DNA of 42,258 nt from Nitrospira sp. ST-bin4 (GCA_002083565.1 MSXM01000060.1:5753-48010); one strand, 5' to 3'; positions 6,137-15,270 are shown, numbered from the stretch's first letter. The notes: generated by a model not told the origin, from the sequence alone. Numbers and translations are program-made.

Positions 6137-7966
6137 CTATTCTACCGTTACGCTTTTGGCAAGGTTCCGTGGCTGATCCACATCCGCCCCGCGCAAGACT
6201 GCGATATGATATGCCAACAGCTGCAACGGGATGGTAAACAGAATCGGCGACATCATCGGATGGGTATCGGGAACAGTAAATACGGCGTCGGCGACCTTCC
6301 CCAAATCCCGCTCTCCCTCCGCCACAAAGGCGATCACCGGCGCACGCCGCGCCTTCACTTCCATGAGATTGCTTACCGTCTTTTCATACAACCGGTCGCG
6401 CGGCGCCAACATGACGATCGGCATATCCTTGTCGATCAACGCAATCGGCCCGTGCTTCATCTCTCCGGCCGGATAGCCCTCGGCATGAATGTAGGACGTT
6501 TCCTTCAGCTTGAGCGAGCCTTCCAGCGCAATCGGATAATTGATCCCGCGGCCGAGAAATAGAAAGTTCCGCTTTTTGTAATAACGCTTGGCGATAGCCA
6601 TGATTTCCGCTTCACGACCAAGCACCCGCTCAACAAGTGCCGGAAGCTGGACAAGCCGATCCAGCCACGCCTTCCCATCGTCGACGGTCATGGCGTTACG
6701 GGTACGCGCACAATGCAAAGCCAATAAGTAGAGTGCGGTGAGCTGCGCAGTAAACGCCTTGGTCGACGCCACTCCTATTTCCGGCCCACAGTGGGTGTAT
6801 AGGACCCCGTCCGACTCGCGAGCGAGCGTGCTGCCGACCGCATTGACGATCGACACGATGCGGGCACCCTTCTGTTTTGCTTCCCGAACAGCCGCCAACG
6901 TATCGGCTGTTTCCCCGGATTGGGAAATGGCTATGAATAAATCATTCTTCTCGACCAGCGGATTGCGGTAGCGAAACTCACTGGCGATATCGACCTGGAC
7001 GGGAATCCGCGCCAATTCTTCCAAAAGATATTTCCCGACTAAACCGGCATGCCAGGACGTTCCACAGGCGGCAATCCAGATTCTTTCGACCGTAGCGAAC
7101 TCGCTGGAGGTCAAGCCGATGTCGGGCAAGTCGGCTTCCCCGGTCTCATACGAATACCGGCCGCGCATGGTGTCCAGAATGGTTTGCGGCTGCTCGTGAA
7201 TCTCCTTCAGCATGAAATGCGGAAACCCGCTTTTTTCGATTGCCGACGCATCCCACGTAATCTTCGTGGACTTCCGTTTGACCGGCCTGCCCTCGATGTC
7301 GGTCAGGCGAATCTCGGAAGCCGACACGACTGCCAGATCGCCTTCTTCGAGGTAGATCACGTCGCGGGTATGGGCCAGCATAGCCATGACATCGGAAGCG
7401 ACAAATCCTCCCTGCTGGTTTCTTCCCACCACGAGCGGGCAACCGGATCGTGCCGCCACCAGGGTCCCTGGTTCGTGTTCCGAGATCACTGCAATGGCGT
7501 AACTGCCGCGAATATCCTTCGTTGCAGCACGGACCGCATCGGCAAGTTTTCCATGGGTTTTGAGATACCGTCCGATCAAGTGGGCGACCACCTCCGTATC
7601 GGTTTCTGACTCGAACTTGTACCCCGCCTTTTCCAGATCTAATTTGAGCGGCTGATAGTTCTCGATGATGCCGTTATGCACGAGCACACAGCCATCGGAA
7701 CGGTGCGGGTGCGCATTTTGTTCCGACGGTTTTCCATGGGTGGCCCACCTGGTGTGACCGATTCCCACAGTCCCCTTCATCTCATTGTCCGCGAGGAACT
7801 TTTGTAGATTGACCAGCTTGCCCACGCTCCGTCGAACGGTGATCTTCTCCCCTTGCAGCACCGCAACCCCGGAGGAGTCATAGCCGCGATATTCGAGCTT
7901 CGCCAATCCACCGATCAGGATAGGAACCGCCTCCTGGTTACCGACGTAACCGACAATGCCACACAT
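6137..7966 (-). CDS. glmS: Glutamine-fructose-6-phosphate aminotransferase (isomerising)
   Basis: GlmS makes glucosamine-6-phosphate from fructose-6-phosphate and glutamine, the first step towards UDP-GlcNAc. The 609 residues equal the E. coli length. Cys2 of MCGIVGYVG is the Ntn glutaminase nucleophile, GIGHTRWATHG and the LVHNGIIENY block complete the glutaminase domain (about 1-240), and two SIS domains follow (CGTSWHAG and SQSGETADTLAA, then GRGINYPIALEGSLKLKE), ending PRNLAKSVTVE. The start is the ATG at 7964-7966, which puts the catalytic Cys at position 2; longer upstream readings would bury it. It starts 8 nt after the glmU stop, so the two are surely cotranscribed, and there is no room for a glmS ribozyme. 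Confidence 0.98.
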   Translation of the reverse strand: MCGIVGYVGNQEAVPILIGGLAKLEYRGYDSSGVAVLQGEKITVRRSVGKLVNLQKFLADNEMKGTVGIGHTRWATHGKPSEQNAHPHRSDGCVLVHNGIIENYQPLKLDLEKAGYKFESETDTEVVAHLIGRYLKTHGKLADAVRAATKDIRGSYAIAVISEHEPGTLVAARSGCPLVVGRNQQGGFVASDVMAMLAHTRDVIYLEEGDLAVVSASEIRLTDIEGRPVKRKSTKITWDASAIEKSGFPHFMLKEIHEQPQTILDTMRGRYSYETGEADLPDIGLTSSEFATVERIWIAACGTSWHAGLVGKYLLEELARIPVQVDIASEFRYRNPLVEKNDLFIAISQSGETADTLAAVREAKQKGARIVSIVNAVGSTLARESDGVLYTHCGPEIGVASTKAFTAQLTALYLLALHCARTRNAMTVDDGKAWLDRLVQLPALVERVLGREAEIMAIAKRYYKKRNFLFLGRGINYPIALEGSLKLKETSYIHAEGYPAGEMKHGPIALIDKDMPIVMLAPRDRLYEKTVSNLMEVKARRAPVIAFVAEGERDLGKVADAVFTVPDTHPMMSPILFTIPLQLLAYHIAVLRGADVDQPRNLAKSVTVE

Positions 7967-7974
7967 AGACGTTC

Positions 7975-9543
7975 CTACCTCCCCTTTCTCTTGGACGGCG
8001 CAGCGGATTTGGCTGACTTTTGTTCCCCGGCCGGCGGTGATCCACCGGCGGAGCTCCGCGCCAGGATGATACGCCGTTTGGCCGCCCAATCCCCAATGTT
8101 CTTCTGTGGTTCACGCGCGATCGCCAGCGAATCAGCCGGCACATCAACCGTCACAGTCGTACCGGCAGCAACCACTGCCCCGTCACCCACCGTCACCGGC
8201 GCGACCAATTGCGTATCACTGCCGAGAAAAACGTTATCCCCGATCGTCGTTTGATGCTTGTGGACTCCGTCATAATTGCACGTGATCGTCCCGGCGCCGA
8301 TGTTGACCCCTTTGCCGATCTTCGCATCGCCGAGATAACTGAGGTGGTTGGCCTTCGATCCTTCCCCCAGATCCGTCTTCTTCATTTCAACAAAATTCCC
8401 CACTTTGGCTGTGCGCCTCACAAGAACACCGGGCCGCAAATGGACGAAGGGACCTACCATCGCATCGTCTTCGATTCGTGACTCGCGAAGCACGCAGTGA
8501 TCCAAGATCTCCACACGATCGCCCACTTGGCAATCCGTCAGCCGTGAATGGGAACGAAGGATACAGTCTTCGCCGATTTCGGTCCTGCCCTCAAGCGTCA
8601 CATTCGGATGGAGCACCGTATCTTTCCCAAGCGTCACGGCAGCATCAATCCAGACGGAGCCGGGATCCAGCATCGTCACACCCGCGTCAAGCCAGCGTTC
8701 ACGGACCTGTTGCCGGACAACCTGTTCCGCCTCGGCCAGCTGTTGCCTGGTGTTCACACCCAACCCCTCTTCCGGATCCTGAAGCGTCACGGCGACGACC
8801 CGCTGCCCTTGCGCTACCGCCATCCGTACGATGTCGGTGAGATAAAACTCCCCCTGCGCATTATGCGGTTCCAGCTTGTCGAGCGCGCCGAAAAGAAATT
8901 CGCCCGACACTACGTACGTCCCCACGTTGATTTCCTTCACAGCCCGTTCGGCGGGAGTGGTATCCCGGTCCTCCACGATCTTGAGAACTTCGGACGACGC
9001 CACCCCACCCTGATGACTTCCGCTGGGCTGCCGCCGAATCACGCGTCCATACCCGCCCGGGCTCTCCAACATTGCTGTGAGGATGGTTACGGTCGCCCCC
9101 TCCGAGTGATGGACGCGCAGAAGTTCACGCACCGTGCGTTCCTTCAGCAGCGGGGTATCGCCGTTTAGGATCAGATAGTTTGTCGGACGCGGCTCTTTTC
9201 CTCCGAAGAACACCGGGCGACTTTGCAGCACGGCATGGCCGGTCCCACGTTGCTCCGCCTGCTCAACAATGGTCACCGCGTCAGCTCCCGTCTTGTCCGC
9301 GATCCCCGCCTGAATCGCCTTCCGAACATCATCGGCCTGGTACCCGACAACCACCGCAATCCGATGCCCGGCCATCTGTAGTGCCAGATCGACGGCATAG
9401 AGAACCATGGGATGGCCGGCGACTCGATGCAACACCTTGGCGCGCTTGGACCGCATGCGTGTACCCTGCCCTGCGGCCATCACAACCACACTAAGCCCGC
9501 GAAGCTGTGGTTCGCCCCTGCGGCGATCCGGCAACGATTTCAT
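7975..9543 (-). CDS. glmU: Bifunctional UDP-N-acetylglucosamine pyrophosphorylase / GlcN-1-P acetyltransferase
   Basis: GlmU acetylates glucosamine-1-phosphate and then transfers UMP to give UDP-GlcNAc for peptidoglycan and LPS. The N-terminal uridylyltransferase shows VVVMAAGQGTRMRSKRAKVL (about residues 19-38) and LNGDTPLL. The C-terminal left-handed beta-helix has the active-site KANHLSYLGDAKIG and GAGTITCNYDG. The product has 522 residues, longer than the usual 456 or so, owing to an N-terminal lead and a low-complexity basic C-terminal tail (about 30 residues rich in Ser, Gly, Ala and Lys). The start at 9541-9543 has GAGGGTG upstream. It lies 28 nt after the DUF502 gene and 8 nt before glmS. 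GlmM is not in the window. Confidence 0.97.
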   Translation of the reverse strand: MKSLPDRRRGEPQLRGLSVVVMAAGQGTRMRSKRAKVLHRVAGHPMVLYAVDLALQMAGHRIAVVVGYQADDVRKAIQAGIADKTGADAVTIVEQAEQRGTGHAVLQSRPVFFGGKEPRPTNYLILNGDTPLLKERTVRELLRVHHSEGATVTILTAMLESPGGYGRVIRRQPSGSHQGGVASSEVLKIVEDRDTTPAERAVKEINVGTYVVSGEFLFGALDKLEPHNAQGEFYLTDIVRMAVAQGQRVVAVTLQDPEEGLGVNTRQQLAEAEQVVRQQVRERWLDAGVTMLDPGSVWIDAAVTLGKDTVLHPNVTLEGRTEIGEDCILRSHSRLTDCQVGDRVEILDHCVLRESRIEDDAMVGPFVHLRPGVLVRRTAKVGNFVEMKKTDLGEGSKANHLSYLGDAKIGKGVNIGAGTITCNYDGVHKHQTTIGDNVFLGSDTQLVAPVTVGDGAVVAAGTTVTVDVPADSLAIAREPQKNIGDWAAKRRIILARSSAGGSPPAGEQKSAKSAAPSKRKGR

Positions 9544-9571
9544 CGAACACCCTCGATTATCAAATCCTGCA

Positions 9572-10240
9572 TCATCCGATAGGCACTCCTGCATCCGGCT
9601 GCTTGACTTGCTTCCACTTGGCATCGGCATTAAGCCCCGCCGTCAACGGAGTTGACGGCGAATACAGTCCGCCCGACACAATCAGCTTCATCGCCTCTTC
9701 CACGCTGATATCCACCGACGTCACTTCCCGCTCAGGGACTAAAAGAAAATATCCGGACGTCGGATTAGGCGACGTTGGCACATACACATGAACCAGTGGG
9801 TCCTGACTCAGTGTCGTCGTCTCTCCCTTCGTCACTCCCGTCACAAACGCAAAACAGTAGTGACCATTCTTGGGAAACTGAATCAACACCACACGGCGGT
9901 ATGAACCATGATCGGAGAATGAAAGGATATCCATCATGGACTTCAAGGTCGAGTAGATCCCTCGAACCAACGGGAGACGAGCCAGCCAGCCCTCCCAAAT
10001 CGTCACCACCGCCCGGCCCATAAAGTTAGCCGTGAGTAATCCGGCCAAAAAGATCAACAGAATGAGCATCACGATACCCAGTCCAGGCACATAATGACTG
10101 GGGGCCAGCCGAGCGACAATATCGCCCAAGATGCCATCCACCGTGACAAACAGGGTCTTCAGAATCAGGATCGTTCCCCAGATCGGGGTGACCACAAGGA
10201 GACCGGTCAAAAAATAGCGTTTTAAAGCGGGTTTCAGCAT
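9572..10240 (-). CDS. DUF502 family membrane protein
   Basis: This is a 222-residue integral membrane protein. Helices lie at about residues 10-32 (FLTGLLVVTPIWGTILILKT) and 52-75 (VPGLGIVMLILLIFLAGLL). The family signature follows: LPLVRGIYSTLKSMMDILS, VVLIQFPKNGHYCFAFVTG and VYVPTSPNPTSGYFLLVPE. DUF502 proteins occur widely in bacteria and plants (LIKE COV in plants); their biochemical role is unknown. It heads the minus-strand run and lies opposite tmk, with a 213-nt divergent gap holding likely promoters. The start is the ATG at 10238-10240; the ribosome site is weak. Confidence 0.9.
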   Translation of the reverse strand: MLKPALKRYFLTGLLVVTPIWGTILILKTLFVTVDGILGDIVARLAPSHYVPGLGIVMLILLIFLAGLLTANFMGRAVVTIWEGWLARLPLVRGIYSTLKSMMDILSFSDHGSYRRVVLIQFPKNGHYCFAFVTGVTKGETTTLSQDPLVHVYVPTSPNPTSGYFLLVPEREVTSVDISVEEAMKLIVSGGLYSPSTPLTAGLNADAKWKQVKQPDAGVPIG

Positions 10241-10291
10241 CGTGTCCAGGTTCGCAACAAGCCCAATAGAAGGTAATACTTATAGAGGTTC

Positions 10292-10321
10292 ATCATACAG
10301 AGTTATTTACAGATGCCGCAA
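10292..10321 (-). promoter_or_regulatory. Candidate sigma70 promoter for the DUF502-glmU-glmS run
   Basis: On the minus strand TTGCGG (10316-10321) and TATGAT (10292-10297) are 18 nt apart, with the -10 box about 50 nt before the DUF502 start. The -10 matches consensus at 5 of 6 positions and the -35 only at 3. This is a pattern match only. Confidence 0.35.
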
Positions 10322-10350
10322 GCTTTTTATTGCTATTTTCAATAGGTTAG

Positions 10351-10413
10351 ATGACAGGCTTCGGCCTGGACACCTCTCACAATCCTACCTTGCTATTCAC
10401 CTGAGCCTGTCAT
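10351..10413. repeat. Inverted repeat with UUCG-capped hairpin in the divergent gap
   Basis: ATGACAGGC (10351-10359) and GCCTGTCAT (10405-10413) are perfect 9-bp inverted repeats. Nested at the left arm is CAGGC-TTCG-GCCTG (10355-10368), a hairpin with the stable cUUCGg tetraloop. The element lies in the tmk leader and uses GACAGGC words akin to the GCTGACAGG family. It may shape the tmk 5' UTR or be a decayed repeat copy. Confidence 0.5.
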
Positions 10414-10453
10414 AGGATCGCCTCCGAAATTCTTGACCATTCAGGAGTCGCCG

Positions 10454-11128
10454 TTGTCGTTATCATCACGAAACCTTACAGGCATCTTCATGACGCTGGA
10501 GGGGGGCGAGGGCAGCGGAAAAACCTCACAGGCCCTCCGCCTGTCCCAATTCCTGACTGCACAGGGGTATGATGTCCTGCATACAAGAGAACCGGGAGGG
10601 ACGTTAGTCGCAGAACGGCTTCGCAATATTTTACTCGACCGTTCCGATGAAGCCATCGCTCCGGAAACAGAAGCGTTGCTCATACTCGCCGCCCGCCGCC
10701 AACATGTCGATCATGTAATCAGGCCGGGGCTCTCACGTGGAAAGCTGGTCGTCTGTGACCGGTTTTCGGATTCCACGATAGCCTATCAAGGATACGCCCG
10801 TGGACTCGATCTGAAGCAATTGCGCGCGATGAACGGGTGGGCGACAGGCGGGCTCACCCCGCATCTTACATTGTTGTTCGATGTCCCCATCGGAGTCGGA
10901 CTCCGTCGGCGGCGCGGACAGGCCGGTGGCCAGAACCGGCTTGATTTGGAAACCCGCCGGTTTCATTCCAACGTCCGCGCCGGATTTCACGCGTTGGCGA
11001 AACGCGAACCGCGGCGAATCAAAATCATCGATGCGCAACCCTCTCTGGACTCCGTCGCAACCACCGTGGAATCGCTCGTACTGAGTTGGCTGCGCACCCT
11101 ACAGTCCCCTAAGCGACGGCGGCGATAA
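10454..11128 (+). CDS. tmk: Thymidylate kinase
   Basis: Tmk phosphorylates dTMP to dTDP in the cytoplasm, an essential step in dTTP synthesis. The P-loop GGEGSGKT (about residues 17-24), the DR(F/Y) substrate motif in VVCDRFSDSTIAYQGYARG and the Arg-rich LID region near RRRGQAGG are all present. I chose the TTG at 10454 because AGGAG lies 6 nt upstream (10443-10447), giving 224 residues. Other possible starts in the same frame are the TTG at 10433 and the ATG at 10490, the latter directly before the P-loop strand. It is followed 3 nt later by holB, the common tmk-holB pairing of nucleotide supply and replication. Confidence 0.95.
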   Translation: MSLSSRNLTGIFMTLEGGEGSGKTSQALRLSQFLTAQGYDVLHTREPGGTLVAERLRNILLDRSDEAIAPETEALLILAARRQHVDHVIRPGLSRGKLVVCDRFSDSTIAYQGYARGLDLKQLRAMNGWATGGLTPHLTLLFDVPIGVGLRRRRGQAGGQNRLDLETRRFHSNVRAGFHALAKREPRRIKIIDAQPSLDSVATTVESLVLSWLRTLQSPKRRRR

Positions 11129-11131
11129 CCG

Positions 11132-12160
11132 ATGCCCTTTCACGACATCACCGGCCATGAGCGCCCGATCGCCTCGATCAAAGCGGCGCTGAGCCACGGG
11201 CGATTGGCCCATGCCTACCTCTTTCATGGCGAGGCCCATATCGGAAAAGCGCTCACCGCCATGCGGCTGGCGCAAGCGTTGAATTGCGAGCGTCCCTACC
11301 CGGCGGACGATCAGGACAGTTGTGGCCTCTGTCGATCCTGCGTACAGATTATCGCGCGGACTCATCCCGACTTCGTCGTGATCGAACCGGACCAGGAATT
11401 GGCTGTCCCGCAGATCAAGATTGAACAGGTGCGTGATCTTGAACAGCAGTTTATCTACCGGCCGTTGATGGGAGAGCGAAAAATTTGCCTGATCGATGAT
11501 GCTGATCGATTGACGATCGGCGCGGCTAACGCGCTGCTCAAGACACTGGAGGAACCGCCTGGACATGGGCTGTTCATCTTGATTTCAAGCCGCCCGCAGG
11601 CGTTGCCCATCACCATTCGTTCGCGCTGCCAGTCGCTTCGATTCTCACCGCCTGCTCACACACAAATAGAAGCCGCATTGATCCTAAAACGGGAACTCCC
11701 GCCGAGTGACACGCACTTCCTGACGCTTTTCACCGAAGGCCGTATTGGAGAGGCCCTCACCTTGGATCTTGAAGCCCTGCGCGCGCGACAGCGCGAATGC
11801 CTCGACCTGGTAGCACCGGCTGCCCTGACATCCATTACGAACATCCTGACATCAGCTGAAAGTTTGGCAAAAGCCGACCGCGGCGTCGAGGTGCTCACCT
11901 GGCTCCGCCGGTGGATTCGCGATCTCGTCATCGTGCTCGTCGGCGGCAATCTAGAATATCTGCTGCATCTTGACCAGATGGAACAACTCCACCGGTACGC
12001 CCAAAAGGCCGATGTCGGCTCGTTGCTGGATCTGCTCAATGAGATCGAGCGCACGGAGCAACAGGCAACGCGCCACCTGAATGTGCACATGGCGCTGGAA
12101 ACCATTCTCCTCCGTTTACGCGACGCCCTTGGTCTCGCCCCAACCGGGGCGCCCGCCTAG
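11132..12160 (+). CDS. holB: DNA polymerase III subunit delta'
   Basis: Delta' is a structural subunit of the clamp loader that loads the beta clamp on primed DNA. The 342-residue protein has the AAA+ fold with a degenerate P-loop (GEAHIGKA, residues 33-40), a zinc site C52-C64-C67-C70 (CGLCRSC), a Walker B-like region KICLIDDADRLT, the LLKTLEEPP motif and the sensor segment ISSRPQALPITIRSRCQ (SRC). This fits delta', which usually does not hydrolyse ATP. It begins 3 nt after tmk. Its stop TAG (12158-12160) overlaps the first bases of a MITE-like element, so the original 3' end may have been altered by that insertion; the protein still looks full length. Confidence 0.95.
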   Translation: MPFHDITGHERPIASIKAALSHGRLAHAYLFHGEAHIGKALTAMRLAQALNCERPYPADDQDSCGLCRSCVQIIARTHPDFVVIEPDQELAVPQIKIEQVRDLEQQFIYRPLMGERKICLIDDADRLTIGAANALLKTLEEPPGHGLFILISSRPQALPITIRSRCQSLRFSPPAHTQIEAALILKRELPPSDTHFLTLFTEGRIGEALTLDLEALRARQRECLDLVAPAALTSITNILTSAESLAKADRGVEVLTWLRRWIRDLVIVLVGGNLEYLLHLDQMEQLHRYAQKADVGSLLDLLNEIERTEQQATRHLNVHMALETILLRLRDALGLAPTGAPA

Positions 12161-12343
12161 GAGCCTGTCCGACAGGGCCTTCGTGACGAGGCGAAGGAGG
12201 CGCGGCAAGCTGCAAGGCCACAGGCTCGGAAGAACCGGAAACGTATTCGCTGCAATACGGTGAGGATTTTTTCGGGCCGAGAACGACGCAGATGGGCGTG
12301 GATCGTTCGCCGCAGTAGAACGGTCCCTGTCGGACAGGCTCCT
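12159..12343. mobile_element. MITE-like element with 19-bp perfect terminal inverted repeats
   Basis: The termini AGGAGCCTGTCCGACAGGG (12159-12177) and CCCTGTCGGACAGGCTCCT (12325-12343) are perfect inverted repeats around 147 bp of non-coding sequence. The interior also folds: CTCGG pairs with CCGAG, AAGAA with a T-run, and CGTATT with AATACG (12242-12257). The whole 185 bp could form one long hairpin. No transposase is encoded. The left end overlaps the holB stop codon and the right end lies 39 nt before metG. It was identified purely from structure; target duplications are not obvious. Confidence 0.72.
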
Positions 12344-12382
12344 GGATTCGCCGTCACCAACCTGGTATCTTTCCATCCGGCC

Positions 12383-14422
12383 ATGAGCGAGCAGAATACC
12401 TTCTACATTACGACACCGATCTACTACGTCAACGACGTGCCGCACATCGGCCACGCTTACACCACGATTGCCGCCGATGTCCTCGCGCGCTATTGGCGGC
12501 TGCGCGGCCGCGACGTGTTCTTCCTCACCGGGCTCGATGAACATGGACAAAAAGTCCAACAGGCCGCAGCCAAGGCAGGCATTGATCCCCAAGCCCACTG
12601 CGACAAGCTGGCCCCACAGTTCCAGGACCTCTGGAAACGGCTGAATATTTCGAACAATGCCTTTATCAGAACGACCGACGTTCAGCACAAATCAATTGTT
12701 CAAGAATATGTTCAAGAGCTATTCGATAAGCAGCTAATTTACAAGGCTGATTACACCGGGTGGTACTGTACGTTTGATGAGCGGTTCTGGACTGAAAAAG
12801 ATGTGGCAGATGGCCTCTGTCCCGACTGTAAACGTCCCGTCGAACAGCTCAGCGAGCACAATTATTTTTTCAAGATGGGACAGTACCAGGACCGCCTGAT
12901 CGACCACATTAAACAGCACCCCCAATTCATCCGGCCAGAATCCCGCCGCAATGAAGTCCTGGGATTCTTAACCACCCAGAAACTCAGCGACCTGTCGATC
13001 TCCAGACCGAAATCTCGGCTGTCGTGGGGCATCGAACTCCCTTTCGACAAGAACTATGTCACCTACGTTTGGTTCGACGCACTCGTGAACTACGTCTCCG
13101 CCCTGAAGTACCTGCCGCAAGAAACACCGGCCGGCAATCGATTCTGGCCCGCGAACGTGCATCTCGTCGGAAAAGATATTCTCACAACTCACGCTGTGTA
13201 CTGGTCCACGATGCTGATGGCTTTGAACCTGCCGTTGCCCGAAACTATCTTCGCACACGGCTGGTGGACGGTGGATGGCGAGAAAATGTCGAAGAGCCGT
13301 GGCAATGTTGTCGATCCGAATAAAATGATCGACACCTACGGCGTTGATGCTTTTCGATACTTCCTGCTCCGCGAGGTGCCATTTGGACAGGATGGAGATT
13401 TTTCAGAAACCGCGATGATCGTGAGCATCAACAGCGACTTAGCCAATGGGATTGGGAACCTCCTAAGCCGCACGGTGACAATGATTGAGCGGTATTCCAA
13501 CGGAATGATTCCCTCGGCAGGAACACCGGCCATTCCAGAACTTGAAACCGCAATCGCAACCACAGCGACAAGCCTCCCGGGACGAATTGATCACGGATAT
13601 CGTGCACTCGCCTTTCGGGAAAACCTACAATCCATCTGGGAACTTATTGGTCTGTGCGACGAATACATCGATAAGGCTGCCCCCTGGAAACTCGCAAAGA
13701 ATCCTGAAGACGTACAAAAACTGAATACCGTCCTCAATACGACTGGGCGCGCCTTACGCCTGCTGGCCGCCTTGCTCTATCCGTTCATGCCTCAGACGGC
13801 AAATCAGCTGGCACATCAACTCGGCCTCTCGCTCGACTTCTCGAAACTAATCAGCGAGCACGCATACGAATGGAGCGCCCCCCTCGATCACAAGATATCT
13901 TTATCCGGTGTCATCATTGGTGGGCCAGCCGTCTTGATTTGCAAGGGCCTCAGCCTGTTTCCTCGTATCGAATCAAAACCACAAGGAGCCAAGACCGTGA
14001 GCGACGCACCTGCAACCCCACAACCAGTTCCCGCCGCCGTACCGACGCCCCAGACCACAGCATCGGCAACCTCGGCGACAACAGCACCGACAGCACCGGC
14101 CCAAATCACCATCGACGACTTCATGAAGATCCAGCTCAAGACCGCGAAGGTGTTGAGCGCCGAACGCGTGCCGAAATCGGAAAAGCTGCTCAAATTACAG
14201 GTCTCCCTCGGCACGGAACAACGGCAAATCGTGGCCGGCATCGGAAAGAAATATGAACCGGAATCACTCGTGGGCAAAACCATCGTCATCGTGGCCAATT
14301 TGAAACCAGCGAAGCTCATGGGCATCGAATCGCAAGGCATGGTCCTCGCGGCAGGAGATAGCGAGGTGCGAGGCCTCGCCACAATCCTGGAAGAAGTCGA
14401 TCCCGGCACTACGGTAAAATGA
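12383..14422 (+). CDS. metG: Methionyl-tRNA synthetase with C-terminal tRNA-binding domain
   Basis: MetRS charges initiator and elongator tRNA(Met). The 679-residue protein shows the class I signatures HIGH (residues 21-24) and KMSKS (near 302), the connective-peptide knuckle (YCTFDERFW, then GLCPDC), the anticodon-binding helical domain, an Ala/Pro/Thr-rich linker and a C-terminal EMAP/Trbp111-like OB-fold domain (about 575-679) that promotes dimerisation and tRNA binding. The knuckle is C-x2-D followed by C-x2-C, one Cys short of the four-Cys form. The start at 12383 (MSEQNTFYITTPIYY) fits the family. An open frame upstream only translates the MITE-like element. Its stop overlaps the next start as ATGA. 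Confidence 0.97.
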   Translation: MSEQNTFYITTPIYYVNDVPHIGHAYTTIAADVLARYWRLRGRDVFFLTGLDEHGQKVQQAAAKAGIDPQAHCDKLAPQFQDLWKRLNISNNAFIRTTDVQHKSIVQEYVQELFDKQLIYKADYTGWYCTFDERFWTEKDVADGLCPDCKRPVEQLSEHNYFFKMGQYQDRLIDHIKQHPQFIRPESRRNEVLGFLTTQKLSDLSISRPKSRLSWGIELPFDKNYVTYVWFDALVNYVSALKYLPQETPAGNRFWPANVHLVGKDILTTHAVYWSTMLMALNLPLPETIFAHGWWTVDGEKMSKSRGNVVDPNKMIDTYGVDAFRYFLLREVPFGQDGDFSETAMIVSINSDLANGIGNLLSRTVTMIERYSNGMIPSAGTPAIPELETAIATTATSLPGRIDHGYRALAFRENLQSIWELIGLCDEYIDKAAPWKLAKNPEDVQKLNTVLNTTGRALRLLAALLYPFMPQTANQLAHQLGLSLDFSKLISEHAYEWSAPLDHKISLSGVIIGGPAVLICKGLSLFPRIESKPQGAKTVSDAPATPQPVPAAVPTPQTTASATSATTAPTAPAQITIDDFMKIQLKTAKVLSAERVPKSEKLLKLQVSLGTEQRQIVAGIGKKYEPESLVGKTIVIVANLKPAKLMGIESQGMVLAAGDSEVRGLATILEEVDPGTTVK

Positions 14423-15270
14423 CACCGGCCGCCCTCCTTCCGTTCGGCATGGCTCTCTCTGTCTTCTTATCCTCCTGCTGGGCAACTCCGGCCCAAAGCC
14501 AGACATTTCCCGAATTCCCGCTCAATGGACCTCAGTTGACGACGGTGCTCGTGAGGGTCGTTGCACATGGGGCGATGGTACTGGGCCGTGATGTCGGCGG
14601 AGCCCGTGTCACCATCACCGATATCGGAACCGGCCGGGTTCTGGCAACCGGCCTGCAACAAGGGGATTCCGGCGATCAAAATCAAATCATGCGAACACCC
14701 CGCATGATAGGAGAACCGACCTACAGCTCTCGTCCCTCCGCCGCCTTCACCGCGACGTTGGATCTACAACAACCGACATTAGTAGAAGTCTCTGCAGAGG
14801 GCCCCCTCGCCTATCCCGCTGCACTCCAGAAAGCCACCAAGACGCTGCTGCTGATACCGGGCCAGAACCTCACACAGGACGGCATCGTGTTGCACCTCCA
14901 TGGCTATCTGGTCGAGATCGATCAGCCTAAGCCTCAAGAAGCTCTGATCGCCAAAGATGACGTCACGCTGCGCGCCTCAGTCCGAACCCTGTCCGGCTCA
15001 GTGGTCCGTCCTCATGGAGATTGGGACTCTCGCAAGATCCGCATTTACGGAGAGATCCTGATCGGAGACCGGATCGTCGAACGGTTGCAACTGTTTTACG
15101 ATGAAGCGAGCCGCACGTTCCAAGCTCCGTTCTTCGTACCGCTGCCCACAGACGCGCCGGACGGCATCACGTTGCGCGTCGTTGCCGCAGACCAGGCCGG
15201 AGGGAATTTCGGAGTTAGCCATGCGACATTCGCAATCCGGCATGAACGCCTGCCAAAAACAACGCGCTGA
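14419..15270 (+). CDS. Secreted hypothetical protein, translationally coupled to metG
   Basis: I do not recognise a named family. The 283-residue protein begins with a signal peptide (hydrophobic residues 4-22, likely cleavage after AQS near residue 27). After it come two regions of beta-strand character: about 40-150 with VRVVAHGAMVLGRDVGGARVTITDIGTG, reminiscent of a carboxypeptidase-regulatory or Ig-like fold, and about 185-270 with DDVTLRASVRTLSGSVVRPHGDWDS and an Ig-like ending FVPLPTDAPDGITLRVVAADQAGGNFG. It is probably a periplasmic or surface beta-sandwich protein. The ATG at 14419 overlaps the metG TGA, so expression probably depends on metG translation, although the functions look unrelated. 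A 372-nt gap follows. Confidence 0.75.
   Translation: MTPAALLPFGMALSVFLSSCWATPAQSQTFPEFPLNGPQLTTVLVRVVAHGAMVLGRDVGGARVTITDIGTGRVLATGLQQGDSGDQNQIMRTPRMIGEPTYSSRPSAAFTATLDLQQPTLVEVSAEGPLAYPAALQKATKTLLLIPGQNLTQDGIVLHLHGYLVEIDQPKPQEALIAKDDVTLRASVRTLSGSVVRPHGDWDSRKIRIYGEILIGDRIVERLQLFYDEASRTFQAPFFVPLPTDAPDGITLRVVAADQAGGNFGVSHATFAIRHERLPKTTR

Noticed and set aside
7967..7974. Possible glmS ribozyme or riboswitch
   Set aside because: Only 8 nt separate glmU from glmS, so no leader structure can be present.
12260..12382. Extended N-terminus of metG from an upstream ATG
   Set aside because: The additional 41 residues translate the MITE-like element; the family N-terminus begins at 12383.
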